A DNA stretch of 64,000 nucleotides. Origin: Collybia mongolica. Taxonomy: Eukaryota; Basidiomycota; Agaricomycetes; Agaricales; Clitocybaceae. Under the pieces are notes generated by a model, which saw nothing but the letters and a program-made list of their open reading frames with translations, ran no database searches and had not been told where the DNA came from. Location of the stretch: NCBI GenBank assembly GCA_013420905.1, contig JAAXNY010000013.1:124001-188000 (forward strand). Reading direction: 5' to 3'. A program made the translations under genes and the position numbers. Shown one piece after another: positions 1 to 10,699 of the stretch (position 1 is its first letter; every line of letters starts with the position of its first letter).

Positions 1-644
1 TACAGTCTATTTATAGTGTACAAACTAAATATCATAAGGAATGGTAATTTTTATATGGAACTGTGCCCCCCCATGCCGGGGGTCTTGTATTTAATGCTGA
101 CTTGTCCTCTACAACTTGGCACGCATGCCATATGTGCCAATTATGTTGTTACTTGTTACTTAGCCAAGATTGAAAGAGCTGGCTAAACTCTTATCAAGGC
201 CCAACTGCACACTTGGTTATTTAAAACAGTGCAGCACTGTCTTCTTTTACTTCTCCTGATCATTCCGGTTTGTTATTTATGGTGTCCTGTTTCTTCCAGT
301 AGTTAATACCAAGTGCCCCTGACTAGGCTCAGGTTGTGCAAGTCCTGAATTTACAATTACTTCTCCTATTAATGATGATCCCTGGACTAATGATATCATA
401 CTACAATGGTTACTTATGAATTAAGATACTGAGGTTGTAACTGGGCATGGTGAATAGGACTAATAATAGGCTGTACTCATAGTCCTCTGTACTGATAGTG
501 TATTATCCATTAGACTAGTTCACTCTGATTAGCTGTCCCAGAGCTTGACTCTAATCCTCTATTTCTGTTTACTTGGTTATTAGAAATGATACTAATAGCC
601 TTACTTGTTGACTTTATAAGTGCAAACAATTTTGGGCCCTATCA
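1..644 (-). repeat. R1 retrotransposon #1, 3' LTR (partial)
   Basis: This stretch matches the reverse complement of 28175 to about 28815 and, in part, the repeat at 10566-14020. The LTR reads leftwards. It starts with TGATAGGGCCC (complement ending at 644) and runs off the window at base 1. A purine-rich tract (GGTGTGGGGGAGA on the minus strand, 645-660) sits directly before the TGATAG end, where a polypurine tract belongs, so this is the 3' LTR. Compared with the full LTR at 28175-29368 (about 1.19 kb), roughly half is visible here. Confidence 0.7.
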
Positions 645-1096
645 TCTCCCCCACACCACAAATGTAGACTGTCCTCAGTCTCTGTTTGCTGGCATGTTGG
701 TCCAATACTTCGGGTCTGCATGCATCTAACCATCCAGTACAAGGTCACAATGGTTCCTGCTTTTAGACAGGTAGGCATGCAATGTCGGGATTGAGCCTAG
801 AGGCCCACTTTCCATTAGGATTGTGACAGTTATATACTTCTCCTGAGGGAGTACTTGACTTTCGGACATCACTTTGCAGATATTTCAGTCATCTGAGCAT
901 TTCTTTTGTTATGTTTCTGACACTTCAGCAAGAGATCGGTGCTCCTGCTTGTCCTTTAGAGCTTTGCAATGCAGGGTTGTGGATTTTAAAAGGCTCTTGC
1001 TTTTGCTACATTTTAGACAATTTGGACTTTACAGCCCATTTCTAAACTTCTTTGCTATTTGCATTGCCCAACCACTCCAACACCTTTCAAATAAAC
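645..1096 (-). mobile_element. R1 #1 internal region next to the 3' LTR
   Basis: This segment is shared, in the same relation to the LTR, with 27718-28174. It lies between the LTR and the start codon of the antisense gene at 1097. It therefore probably holds that gene's promoter and 5' UTR as well as the polypurine tract. I see no convincing protein in it. Short open frames here differ between the two copies. Confidence 0.6.
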
Positions 1097-2245
1097 ATGT
1101 CTTCCACTTCTACTTCTGCCATGGCTTGTGCTCTGTGCTTGCCTTCTGCACTATCTCTCTTGCTCTCCAGTGCAATTTCACTGGCTGAGGGCTGTTCCCC
1201 TGCTATGGTCTACGTAGACCAGCCCATCCCTTTGTTCTCTGACCTCCTCAAAGATGCCAAGGGCGACGTCTTTGTTGCCATGGAACAAGGGTGGATTATC
1301 ATGGCCAAGGAACTTGTGCCCCATATGGACCATCAGGGGCCCCTTGATCTCGATGATTTAATTGACTTCATTGATCATTGCTCCTTGCTGATTGTATGCC
1401 CATCTTGTACTTGTTAAAACCTTTTACTAATTATTTATTTACTGGTCCCAGGACGCGATCACTGGTGTGGTCCATGGCACATGCTTTTTGCTACCATACC
1501 CGGCTATTATCCTTCTGTGCATGCTTCACCTGAAGGTGATGCGCCTCCTGGTTGAAGCATGCGAAGCCTTGTGGTCTTCCCGGCGTATGGTTATATTGGC
1601 TGACCTGGGGACCAATTCATTCTTCTGGTGAATGGCTTGTTTACTTCTTTACTCTGTCCTTGTCATACTGATTACTTTTTACTTTAGGGTCAGGCTCCCA
1701 TGGTGGAGCAAGTCCTGGACCAGGTGGGGTCGCGCTACAAGCACGACAATGGTGATAGTATCTTCCAAGATACTTTCCTTGTCCCCCCTCACATGGTTGG
1801 TGTGCTGCGCCGCTACCATCAGTACTGGGACAACTGGTCTGCCGTGCCCTTGCCTGTGTGTTCCCTGGTTTTGACTCCCACGGTTCATTGATTTCTACTT
1901 TTATTACTTTTCTTTTGTTGTTGACTTATTTTAATAGCCCCTTAAGAGGAAATGCAATGCTGGGTGCAAGGGCAAAGACCATGCAGTTCCTCAGGTATAT
2001 TGCCTTTACTACAAGAGCTTTTTATTATTCCTGGCTGGTTTTCAAAACTCTAGTCTGACATGTTGCACGCCCAAGGGGCTGGCAGTGACTCTGCACTGCA
2101 TCCCCCGCAGGCAGGTCCCATATGTCTCTTTTCTATTTTAAACCCAATTTATCTTTACTTATTTTTATCTTTCTAGTCCTCTGGGCAGCTGCCGGTTAGC
2201 AATGAGGTCCCTGAGCTTTGGCTCTTTGATCAAGAGATCATGCGC
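1097..2245 (+). pseudogene. Antisense spliced gene of R1, copy A (truncated)
   Basis: Predicted exons are 1097-1393, 1452-1627, 1688-1855, 1938-1994, 2054-2114 and 2177-2245. They are separated by 50-80-nt introns with GT and AG ends. The same splice sites recur in copy B (14305-16264), which is the main support. The first exon starts MSSTSTSAMACALC and continues with an acidic segment (PLDLDDLIDFI). The gene runs opposite to the retrotransposon that carries it. Exon 2 is 176 nt here and 177 nt in copy B, so copy A has a one-base deletion. The last exon is cut off by the Gypsy-1 LTR at 2246, removing the cysteine-rich part seen in copy B. I do not recognise the protein from this half, and exon 4-6 phases are uncertain. 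Confidence 0.6.
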
Positions 2246-2720
2246 TGTTACAAATTCCCTATTCACATGCCCTTATCACTTCTTTTTCTTACATACTATT
2301 GATCACCGGATACTTATTGACTCTTATCTATCAAGACCCATATAAGCATTCCTTTTCTCATGCTTATTCATCTTTTGTATTATGCTTACTCATTCTCACT
2401 TTAGCTTACTCATTTCCTTTATCTATAATGAATAGTGTAAACCACGCTTATTGGACCTTTACATATACATAGGGATATTTTAGCTTAGTTAGTTCTTTAG
2501 CTTGACCTAGCTGAATACACCTTATTCACCTACTCTGATCTCTTAATGCAAACTTGATCCTACTTGCCTTACAAAGGGAGTAGTGTATCTTTGATTCAAT
2601 GATCTGACTTTAGCCCTATTGAGGGAGTCATTGGATGTTAGACTTATGGAGTCAACAGTCTATAGTAAACAAATGATAAACCAGATTGATCTAAAGGATA
2701 AGGCCTAAACAGCTGTAACA
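2246..2720 (+). repeat. Gypsy-1 5' LTR
   Basis: Direct repeat of 8195-8671, starting TGTTACAAATTCCCTATTCA and ending CTGTAACA. The perfect 6-bp inverted ends (TGTTAC and GTAACA) define the boundaries. No clear tRNA primer-binding site follows: AAAGGTCAAG comes next. Confidence 0.9.
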
Positions 2721-3019
2721 AAAGGTCAAGCTGATCAGAATCGTCAAACTATTAAGGTTCAGATGCAACAGCACCACAATATGGATTAAAGCCTGCGAGC
2801 AGCAGTGAAAGCAGTAGAAGAAGCAGTAGGCAAAGCACCTTCAGCAACGAAGACTTTCAAGATGCAGAAGAACAACCAAGACTCTCAGTAGTCACACAAC
2901 CAATAGAAACACCCACAACGCCAAAACCAAAGGCAGAAAGTTCCAAAGGAAAGGAACCAGAGAAACCACAGAAACCCAGATCACCAGACTCCCCAATACC
3001 ACCCGACTCTGACATAGAA

Positions 3020-3937
3020 ATGGCAGACAAACAAAAACCCACTGAGATCAAACTCAGTTCACCAAACATCTTTGATGGAAACCGAAGAATGACAAAGGAC
3101 TTTGTCCTTGACTGCAAGATGTACTTGCAAGCAAATGATAGAATCTATGACACAGAATGGAAAAAGATCCTTTATGTGCTCTCATACATGAAAGGAGGAA
3201 CAGCAGGACCATGGAAGAAGTCCTGGTATGGAGAAAACAGTAACCACCCAGGAACCTTTACAGATTTTATAGCAACAGTTGAAGAAGCATTCTCTACACC
3301 AGATGAAGCAGGAGATGCCAGACAAACCCTGAAAACACTGCGCATGACAGGAAATATGACAGCAGATGACTACATTGCGGAATTCAAATCAGCCACATCA
3401 GAAAGTCAGATCACCGAACGTGAAGCAATCGTCAAGTATTTCATGGAAGGAATACCCCCTTCCTTAATGCAGAAAATTTTGACAATGGACAACCCACCTA
3501 CCACCATCAGGGGTTGGTATCAGGAGGCATCCATATTTGACACCCAGTACAGACATGCAAAATCAATTGTAGCACAAATCAAAGGAAACACAGGAAAGCC
3601 AACAGGAGGAAACAATGGAAAAAAATATAATTTCCAATGAAACAACCCCAAATATGTTCCAAACAAAGATCCAAATGCAATGGACATAGATTGATTGACC
3701 ATTCAAGAAAGAGACAAACATATGAAACAAGGACTATGCTTTGAATGCCATAAATTTGGACATCGAGCATTGGATCACAAAGCAGGAGGTTCAATTCCTC
3801 AAACTCCACAAAAAGAAGAACCGAAATTACCAATGAAAGGCAAAGATGCCTACATGAAAATCAGATCTCTTATGGCAGAATTAGATGAAGACAAAAAGGA
3901 GATTGCCTTAAAGAATATGGAAGACGAGGGTTTTTAA
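3020..3937 (+). pseudogene. gag: Gypsy-1 gag (capsid/nucleocapsid)
   Basis: This is the Gag region of the chromovirus, which would form the virus-like particle. The capsid part runs from 3020 to 3640. After in-frame TGA codons at 3638 and 3691 the same frame continues with a zinc-knuckle-like motif (CFECHKFGHRALDH; the last ligand is His instead of the usual Cys) and ends at TAA 3935-3937. The frame is open without an ATG for about 88 codons upstream of 3020, in Ser/Pro/Glu-rich sequence, so the original start may lie further upstream. pol lies in the -1 frame, and a run GGTTTTTAAAG at the gag stop could serve for -1 slippage. The protein cannot be made intact from this copy. Confidence 0.85.
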
Positions 3938-3954
3938 AGAGGCGGACTGAATCG

Positions 3955-6900
3955 ATGTCAGTACCTGCCAAGACCTATTCTGTTACATTGTCACCCGTAA
4001 TTTTAGGAGAGATGAATCAACAATCATTATCTATTCCAATTACAGTGATTGAAGAACAGAAAAACGTCGAAATTCCAGCAATTGGACTCATTGATTGTGG
4101 AGCCGGAGGAATCTTTATTGACAAAACATTCATCGAAGAAAACAAAATAAAGACAACTCCATTGAGAAAGTCAATTTTGGTCAGAAATGTAGATGGGACA
4201 AAGAACAAATCAGGGAACATCACAGACTGTGTATGGACCAAGATTCAAATTGGAGATGAAGAAATCAGAATCTGACTATTAGTTAGCGGACTCGGAAAAG
4301 AAAATATTATCCTCGGACTACCATGGTTAAAATGGCACAACCCCAAAATTGATTGGGAGAAAGGAACACTCGACTTCAGACCAAGTATCAAGAAAGGAGT
4401 TCTATTGGAAGCAATCCGAAAGAATTTAGAAATCCGACAGATGAAGCAAAAACAGCAATACCCCAAGGCAATGGTAACAGAAATACAGGAAGAACATTTA
4501 GAAGAAATCCCAAGGAATCAACCCCTTGAAGATTGGCAACCAATTCTTTTAGAAATCAATGAAGAAGACGATGAACATGAAGTCAATTTACTTAGGACAT
4601 ACATTCATCCAGAAGATGACGAAGAAGAATCCATCTGGATAAATGGAAAAACATTGATATCACAGGAACTGGAACACAAAGCAGAAATCAAAGATCAAAA
4701 GCCAAAGAAGACATTACCAGAATTTTACCAGAAATATGCATCACTATTTGACAAAACAAATTTGGAAAGAATGCCAATATGACGATCATGGGACCATGCA
4801 ATAGATCTAAAACCAGACTTCATTCCGAAAGACTGTAAGATCTATCCCATTAGTCCAGTGGAACAAGGAAAATTGGACAAATTCATTGATGAAAATCTAC
4901 GAAAAGGATATATCCGACCATCGAAATCTCCACAAGCATCACCCTTTTTCTTTGTATCAAAGAAAGACTCAGCAAAACTTTGACCAACTCAGGACTACAG
5001 AAGATTAAACAAAGGAACAGTAAAGAACGCATACCCTTTACCACTTGTAGGGGAACTTCTTGACAAATTGAAAGGGGCCAAATATTTCACAAAACTGGAT
5101 TTACAATGGGGATACAACAATGTCCGGATCAAAGAAGGCGATGAATGGAAAGCAGCATTCAAAACTAACAGAGGATTATTTGAACCTCTTGTTATGTTTT
5201 TTGGCTTATGCAATTCACCAGCAACATTCCAGAACATGATGAACGATATCTATGCAATAGAAATTGATGGAGGATGGATCCTAATCTACATGGATGACAT
5301 TTTAATTTCCTCCAACAACATCGATGATCTGTGACAAAAGACTACAAAAGTCTTGGATAAATTAAAGGAAAACGACTTATACCTAAATCTGGACAAATGT
5401 GTATTCGAAGCCACAGAACTTGAATACCTCGGATTGGTTATCAGAGAAAACGAAATAGGAATGGAACCAACAAAGTTAGCAGGAATCACAGATTGGCCAG
5501 CCCCAACAACAGTGAAACAAGTCCAACCATTCCTTGGATTTGCAAACTTTTACCAAAAATTCATTGGACACTACACTGAACTTAGCAGACCATTGACAAA
5601 TCTGACAAGAAAAGACATTGAATGGAAATGGACTCAAGATTGCCAAGAAGCATTTGATGGATTAAAACAGAAATTTTTGAAATCGCCTGTCCTCATGATG
5701 CCAGACAAGAACAAACCATTCCACATTGAATCAGATGCTTCAAAATGGGCCACAGGCACGGTACTACAACAATGAAATGACAACAGAGAATGGCATCCAT
5801 GTGGATACATTTCACACTCATTTACAGAAACAGATAGAGACTATGAAATCTATGATAGAGAACTATTAGGCATCATTTGAGCCTTGAAAACATGGAGACA
5901 TTACCTCAAAGGATCACAATTCCCCACAGTAATTCTGTTAGATCACAAGAACCTGACGTACTTCCAAACGGCACAAAAATTGAACCGACGACAAGCAGGA
6001 TGGAGCTTGTTCCTGTCACAATTTGATCTGAAACTTGTACACACACCCAGAACACGAATGATACAGCCTGATGCTCTATCAAGAAGATCAGACTATGCAT
6101 GGTTGTGGTAGAGACAGTCTCATGGTCATGGTAGATCATGGCCTTATGAAGGGGGTAATTTCTATCCCTTGCACTAAAATGATTGATGCTCTAGGAACAG
6201 CAAACCTTTACCTGGAACATGTTTACAAAAGATTCGGCTTACCTGACACCTTATCTGATCGAGGCCCTCAATTTGCAGCAAAAGTCTTCAAAGAACTAGG
6301 AAAACTCCTTGGAATTAAGCTTGTAATGAGCATGGTGTATCATCCACAAACAGATGGAGAAACAGAACGATTAAATCAAGAGCTCGAAATCTATTTCCGA
6401 ATGTTCTGCCAGAACAACCCAGCATTATGGAAAGATCTTAACCCAATCGCAGAATTCGCGCATAATCAAAGAACACACTCCACAACAAAAAGATCCCCAT
6501 TCTTCCTTATGATGGGATACGAACCACAAGCAATTCCATCAGTATTCCAGAAGACAAACATTCCAAGTGTGGAGCAACAGACAATTGAACTTAACAGAGC
6601 AAGAGAAGAAGCTATGGCAGCACATGACTTGGCAAGAAGAAAAGTTGCAGAAAGGACAACACGAGGTTTCACTCCATTCAAACAAGGAGAACACGTTTGG
6701 TTAGAAGGAACGAACCTTCGAATCCCTTATCCTTCAAGGAAACTAGCACCAAAACAAGAAGGACCCTTCGAAATCCAAGAAGTCCATGGACCAGTAACAT
6801 ACAAACTGAAACTTCCATCACAATGGAAGATCCACCCTGTGTTTCATGCTTCTCTTCTTACACCATACAAGGAAACCGATACTCACGGACCCAATTTCTT

Positions 6901-7102
6901 AGAACCTCCACCGGATCTTGTGAATCAAGAAGAAGAGTACAAAGTAGAAGGGATTATCAATCACCGACGACGAGGCCGAGGCTTCCAATACCTCGTGAAA
7001 TGGAAAGATTACTCATCCGCACACAACACATGGGAACCAGAAGACCACTTAGAAAGAGCTCAAATGATACTTCAATCCTATCAGAAGCTACATTGCCTCT
7101 AA
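3955..7102 (+). pseudogene. pol: Gypsy-1 pol (protease-RT-RNase H-integrase-chromodomain)
   Basis: The frame carries an aspartic protease-like part (LIDCGAGGIFID, about 4087-4122), reverse transcriptase with an intact YMDD (5287-5298), RNase H (DASKWATG near 5734) and integrase core with all three acidic residues (VDHG, SDRGPQF, GETERLNQ), then a chromodomain (EYKVEGIINHRRRG onwards, 6938-7090). In-frame stops between 4273 and 5880 are all TGA, mostly where Arg (CGA) is expected. Between the end of RNase H (PDALSRRSD, about 6095) and the integrase core (about 6105) the zinc-binding N-terminus of integrase is missing and the frame changes, so there is an internal deletion of a few hundred codons. 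The chromodomain suggests targeting to methylated-histone chromatin, as in other chromoviruses. The copy is defective. Confidence 0.9.
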
Positions 7103-7153
7103 CCAACTACTGTCTACTATCGCTCTCAACAAATTCCAGATCCTTAACAAACA

Positions 7154-8161
7154 ATGTCTTCCCCTATCAACTTCTACACCACCACTGCCACTGCCCTCAC
7201 CAACCCTCCTAACACCCCTATCATTAATATTGCATCTCAGGAATGCCTTGAAATTGCAACAAAGATCATACGTCACTAGAAGTTCCTATTATGGTTTATG
7301 CATGAAGAACATCACAAACAAATGATTCAAGCATTCAATCAGCCACCACATGATCAACTCATCAAACTAGTTGAAAAATACCTGGAAATCAGGGACATGC
7401 TATACCATCAAACTGCAAATATCAGCCAGGCTCTAGACCAAACTACAGAAGAATTAGTGGACATGCAAGAATTTCGAATTCTAGAAGATCTAATTCCGTT
7501 ATTACAAGAAGGAATTCGACTACCTACATCCATGCCTTCAACACCCATAGAGTCAACCGAAAGAGTTGATACAGTTGATGAAGAAGTACAAACATATCCT
7601 CCTAGAACACCCACACCTTTGACTCTGAATTCTCCTATTTATTAACCTGAACCCCTTCCAATCCCGCCTTTTTGTGAATCATCCCCTTCACCATTGCAAC
7701 ATTCCACTCCTGATTCAGCGGACATGGTTGCAAACAAAGAAATATTTAAACATTTGAAAGGTCGAAAAGCCACTAAATCCGTCATTAAAAAGAAGAAAGC
7801 ACCCAAACCCATCAAATACACAATGAACCCTCTCAATTACGTTGGAAGTCGAGAAAAACCCATTGACCTCACCCAAGTAGAATGAGCACTCATCTACAAA
7901 AATGTATTATGCTCTCAATGCCTCAACTTTGGACATTCATCAATAAATTGTGAAAAACAATATTGTCCAATATGTTTTCAACCAGCACCAGGACATTGTT
8001 GTGACCAATGCCCTGAAAGACCCACGACTAGAACAGCGGGGTATTATCAGAGCTGGCGACGGGTTGGAGATGAACATGAAGAGGTAGACAATGGGATTGA
8101 CGATCCTTTCGATTATCCAGAAGCCATCACAAACATGACAGGGGAGCCAATTGATTACTAA
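7154..8161 (+). pseudogene. Gypsy-1 third open frame with zinc knuckles
   Basis: The sense-strand frame begins MSSPINFYTTTATALTNPPN at 7154, 51 nt after the pol stop, and can be followed for 336 codons to TAA 8159-8161. It is broken by three stops: TAG 7277, TAA 7643 and TGA 7883. Each is explained by a single C-to-T change (CAG, CAA, CGA). The N-terminal half is helical (EEHHKQMIQAFNQ), then a Pro/Thr-rich linker and a basic stretch (VIKKKKAPKPIK). The C-terminus has a CCHC knuckle (CSQCLNFGHSSINC) followed by a second Cys/His cluster (CPICFQPAPGHCCDQC). This is the position where some retroelements carry env or accessory genes, but there is no signal peptide or membrane segment. A nucleic-acid-binding accessory protein is the simplest reading, and the function is unknown. 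Confidence 0.65.
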
Positions 8162-8194
8162 AGCTGGGACGCTTTAGGGATAGAGAGGGGGTAA

Positions 8195-8671
8195 TGTTAC
8201 AAATTCCCTATTCATGTGCTCTTACCATTTCTTTTCTTACATACTACTGATTACCGGATACTTATCAACTCTTATCTCTCAAAGACCCATATATGCATTT
8301 CCTTTCCCATGTTTATTCATCTTTTGTATTATGCTTACTCATTCTCATTTTAGCTTACTCATTCCTTTACTGTATCTATAACAAATAGCATAAACCACGC
8401 TTATCGGACTCTTACATATATATACGGATAGTTTAGCTTAGCTAGTTCTTTAGCTTGACCTAGCTGAATCAACCTTATTCACTTCTATCTCTTGACGCGA
8501 AAGCTCAATCCTACTTGCCTTACGAAGGGAGTAGTGCATCTCTGATTCAACGATTTGACTTTAGCCCTATTGAGGGAGTCATTGGACATTAGACTTGTGA
8601 AGTCAACAGTCTATAGTGAACGAATGATAAACCAGACTGATCTAGAGGATAAGGCCTAAACAGCCGTAACA
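8195..8671 (+). repeat. Gypsy-1 3' LTR
   Basis: Direct repeat of 2246-2720 with the same TGTTAC...TAACA ends, preceded by a purine-rich tract at about 8182-8191. It abuts the R1 gag at 8672. Confidence 0.9.
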
Positions 8672-10318
8672 CGTGCTCTTTGCAGTAGGATTATAGTTAT
8701 TATTCATATATTCCTGTTTCTGCATCTGAGGCGGTACTGGCAACGCAGTTTGTGCGCTCTGTTGTCCTAACATTTGTTGTGCTTGAAATTGGGCCATTTG
8801 TGCCATTATGGCTTTCAAGGTTCCAATGTCGTTATTACTGTCTACTGTATTATGTGACTGATGCATAACTGACAATACTCCTGGAGCAGGTCCTTCCATG
8901 ACATCTCCATAATAAAGGGCCACTATCTTCTGTGAATGGAAGTGTTCCACATTATCTTTCAAGGATACCATTTCTGGTTCTCTGGGAATATATGATCCAT
9001 CTGGTAAGCATACTCCTCCATTTGCATTGGTCTTTATTTTTCCTTCTTCAAAATGTTTCTGTTTCTTGGGACAGGCCATGATGAAGTGTCTGGGTGTAAA
9101 ACAGTAGTGACATTTATACGCATTTGGTCTTTGTGGTTGTCCTTCTTTAGGCTTTCCATACTGATTCTGATACTGATGCTGCTGGGGCATGCTATTCATG
9201 GCATGGTTCTGAACAGTGGCTTGTTGAAGCACTTTCATTACATCCTCGAATCCACTCCTTGTATTCTTCTGGAGACGGTCTAATAAATTAACTATTTGTT
9301 GTTTTATTTCGTCCATCTCTACTTTGATCTTGGGCGCTGCTGTTGCTGTTACAGATGTTATAAAAGATCTATTTGTGTCTGGAATATTCATGTTGGCTAC
9401 GCCTTCAGAAATGCTGATTGCAGTTGCTATAACTTCCTCCAGATTGTACTGATCTCCTTTTCATCGCGCGAGCACGGCGGCTTCGGCAATAGTATTAGGA
9501 TCTGCTTGGTTGTTTGTAGCAATGGCCTGTCCTGCCTGTGTGGCATTAGACTGATTATTCCCTAGCAGGGTTAGCCTTCCTTGTACTTGGGATCTGGAGA
9601 CTTTGTCTAGACACCCCAAGAACTTGGTAACTAATTCTCGGTTAGAGATAATAGGTGGCCTAACTCCCAAGAGTTTAATAGATTCTGCTTTGAATTCACA
9701 CTTTAGCTTTTTCAGCATGGCCTCATCAGTTACTCCAATATGTGGGTTGGTGCAACACACTGCTTCTAACTTGGCTACTGATCCTTCTACTTGATTGAGT
9801 GCTTCCGGATAACTAGAGATCAACTCTGTCTTGAAATCCATCCAAGTGCCTGTTTTATAGTGGTCTAATGCTCTCCACTCATTCTCTGATTGTAGGTCTG
9901 TGTACTTTCCTAACATCAACTTCTTTTCTTCATCATTTGTAATGTTACATTCCTTCCATAGGACCTCCATGCACTCCAGAAACCGGATTAAACCTGTGGG
10001 CTCTTTTCCTTGGAATACTGGTGCATCACGGATGCCTGGTTGGGGCATATATTTACGAGGGGGTTCAGTCATGATTACTGAATGGTTCTGAGTAGCTAAC
10101 AAGTTCAGGTTTGCTACTGGGTTTACTACGGATGATCTTCCATGTGCTACTGGTCTACTAGTAGTCGATATGTTTCCTAAGGGCTCTGGGGTTCTAAATA
10201 CTTGCCTTGGTCCTGAAGATCCAAAGGCTGGTTGTGAAGATCCTCGTGTGCGCACCCGTCTAGGGGGTGGTAATGGCTCTGTTACTCCAGTGTTTTGCGA
10301 ACTTTTAGTCTTCTGCAT
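8672..10318 (-). pseudogene. gag: R1 #1 gag (truncated)
   Basis: The minus-strand frame starts at ATG 10316-10318. It has a single in-frame TGA (9461-9463, AVLAR then stop, CGA expected) and stays open until the Gypsy-1 LTR at 8672. The middle part (about 9900-10100: FQGKEPTGLIRFLECMEVLW) resembles a retrotransposon capsid domain. The C-terminal part has a CCHC zinc knuckle (CHYCFTPRHFIMACPKK, about 9070-9120) and a following Gln/Met-rich tail. It lies downstream of the 5' LTR at 10566-14020 in the same orientation, with a 250-nt leader between. Protease and polymerase of R1 are not present in the window; they were presumably lost when Gypsy-1 inserted or in a later deletion. Confidence 0.75.
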
Positions 10319-10565
10319 TTTTGTAGCTACTTGTCTTGCAAGTGGCTGATTAGTTAGTCTGTTTGACGAGCTGGCTTGTGGGCATGGCTCTTGAGACAGA
10401 TTGACTAAACTTTCTCTGCTCTACTTCAATTTGTAGATGATGTTACTCATCTTGGTATAATATTTTTCAAAGAAAGATGCTCTCTTTAGACTATTCAAAA
10501 CTCTGAACCCTTGCAGTGGGCTCCAGATGAAAGGGGGCTCCTGGGCTATAAGTGTGCTGATGCTA
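10319..10565 (-). mobile_element. R1 #1 5' leader between LTR and gag
   Basis: Non-coding stretch between the end of the LTR (ACA at 10566-10568 on the plus strand, reading TGT) and the gag ATG. About 40 bp next to the LTR (TAGCATCAGCACACTTATAG on the minus strand) is repeated at 29369-29410 behind the other R1 LTR. It is a candidate primer-binding region, although it does not start with the usual TGG. Confidence 0.5.
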
Positions 10566-10699
10566 TGTTTATCAAGTCCCGACCGCACACTTGGTTATTT
10601 AAAACAGTGCAGCACTGTCATTTACTTCTCCTGATCATCCTGGTTGTTATTCACAGTGTCCTGTCTCATCCGGTAGTTAACACCAAGTGCCCCTGACTA

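Larger units (their letters stand above)
2246..8671 (+). mobile_element. Gypsy-1: LTR retrotransposon, chromovirus type
   Basis: The element has two LTRs (2246-2720 and 8195-8671) with TGTTAC...GTAACA ends. Between them come gag, protease, reverse transcriptase, RNase H, integrase and a C-terminal chromodomain, in Ty3/gypsy order, followed by an additional open frame with zinc knuckles. A polypurine tract (AGAGAGGGGG, about 8182-8191) precedes the 3' LTR. The two LTRs differ at many positions, mostly by transitions, so the insertion is not recent. The flanks (..TGCGC and CGTGC..) do not form a target duplication. The left flank is the R1 antisense gene and the right flank is R1 gag, so R1 sequence has been lost at the insertion site. 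All three open frames carry stops. Confidence 0.92.

Noticed and set aside
7154..8161. env gene in Gypsy-1
   Set aside because: No signal peptide, membrane segment or cleavage site. The frame has zinc knuckles instead.
2246..8676. 5-bp target duplication for Gypsy-1 (TGCGC versus CGTGC)
   Set aside because: The sequences do not match, and different R1 parts lie on the two sides.
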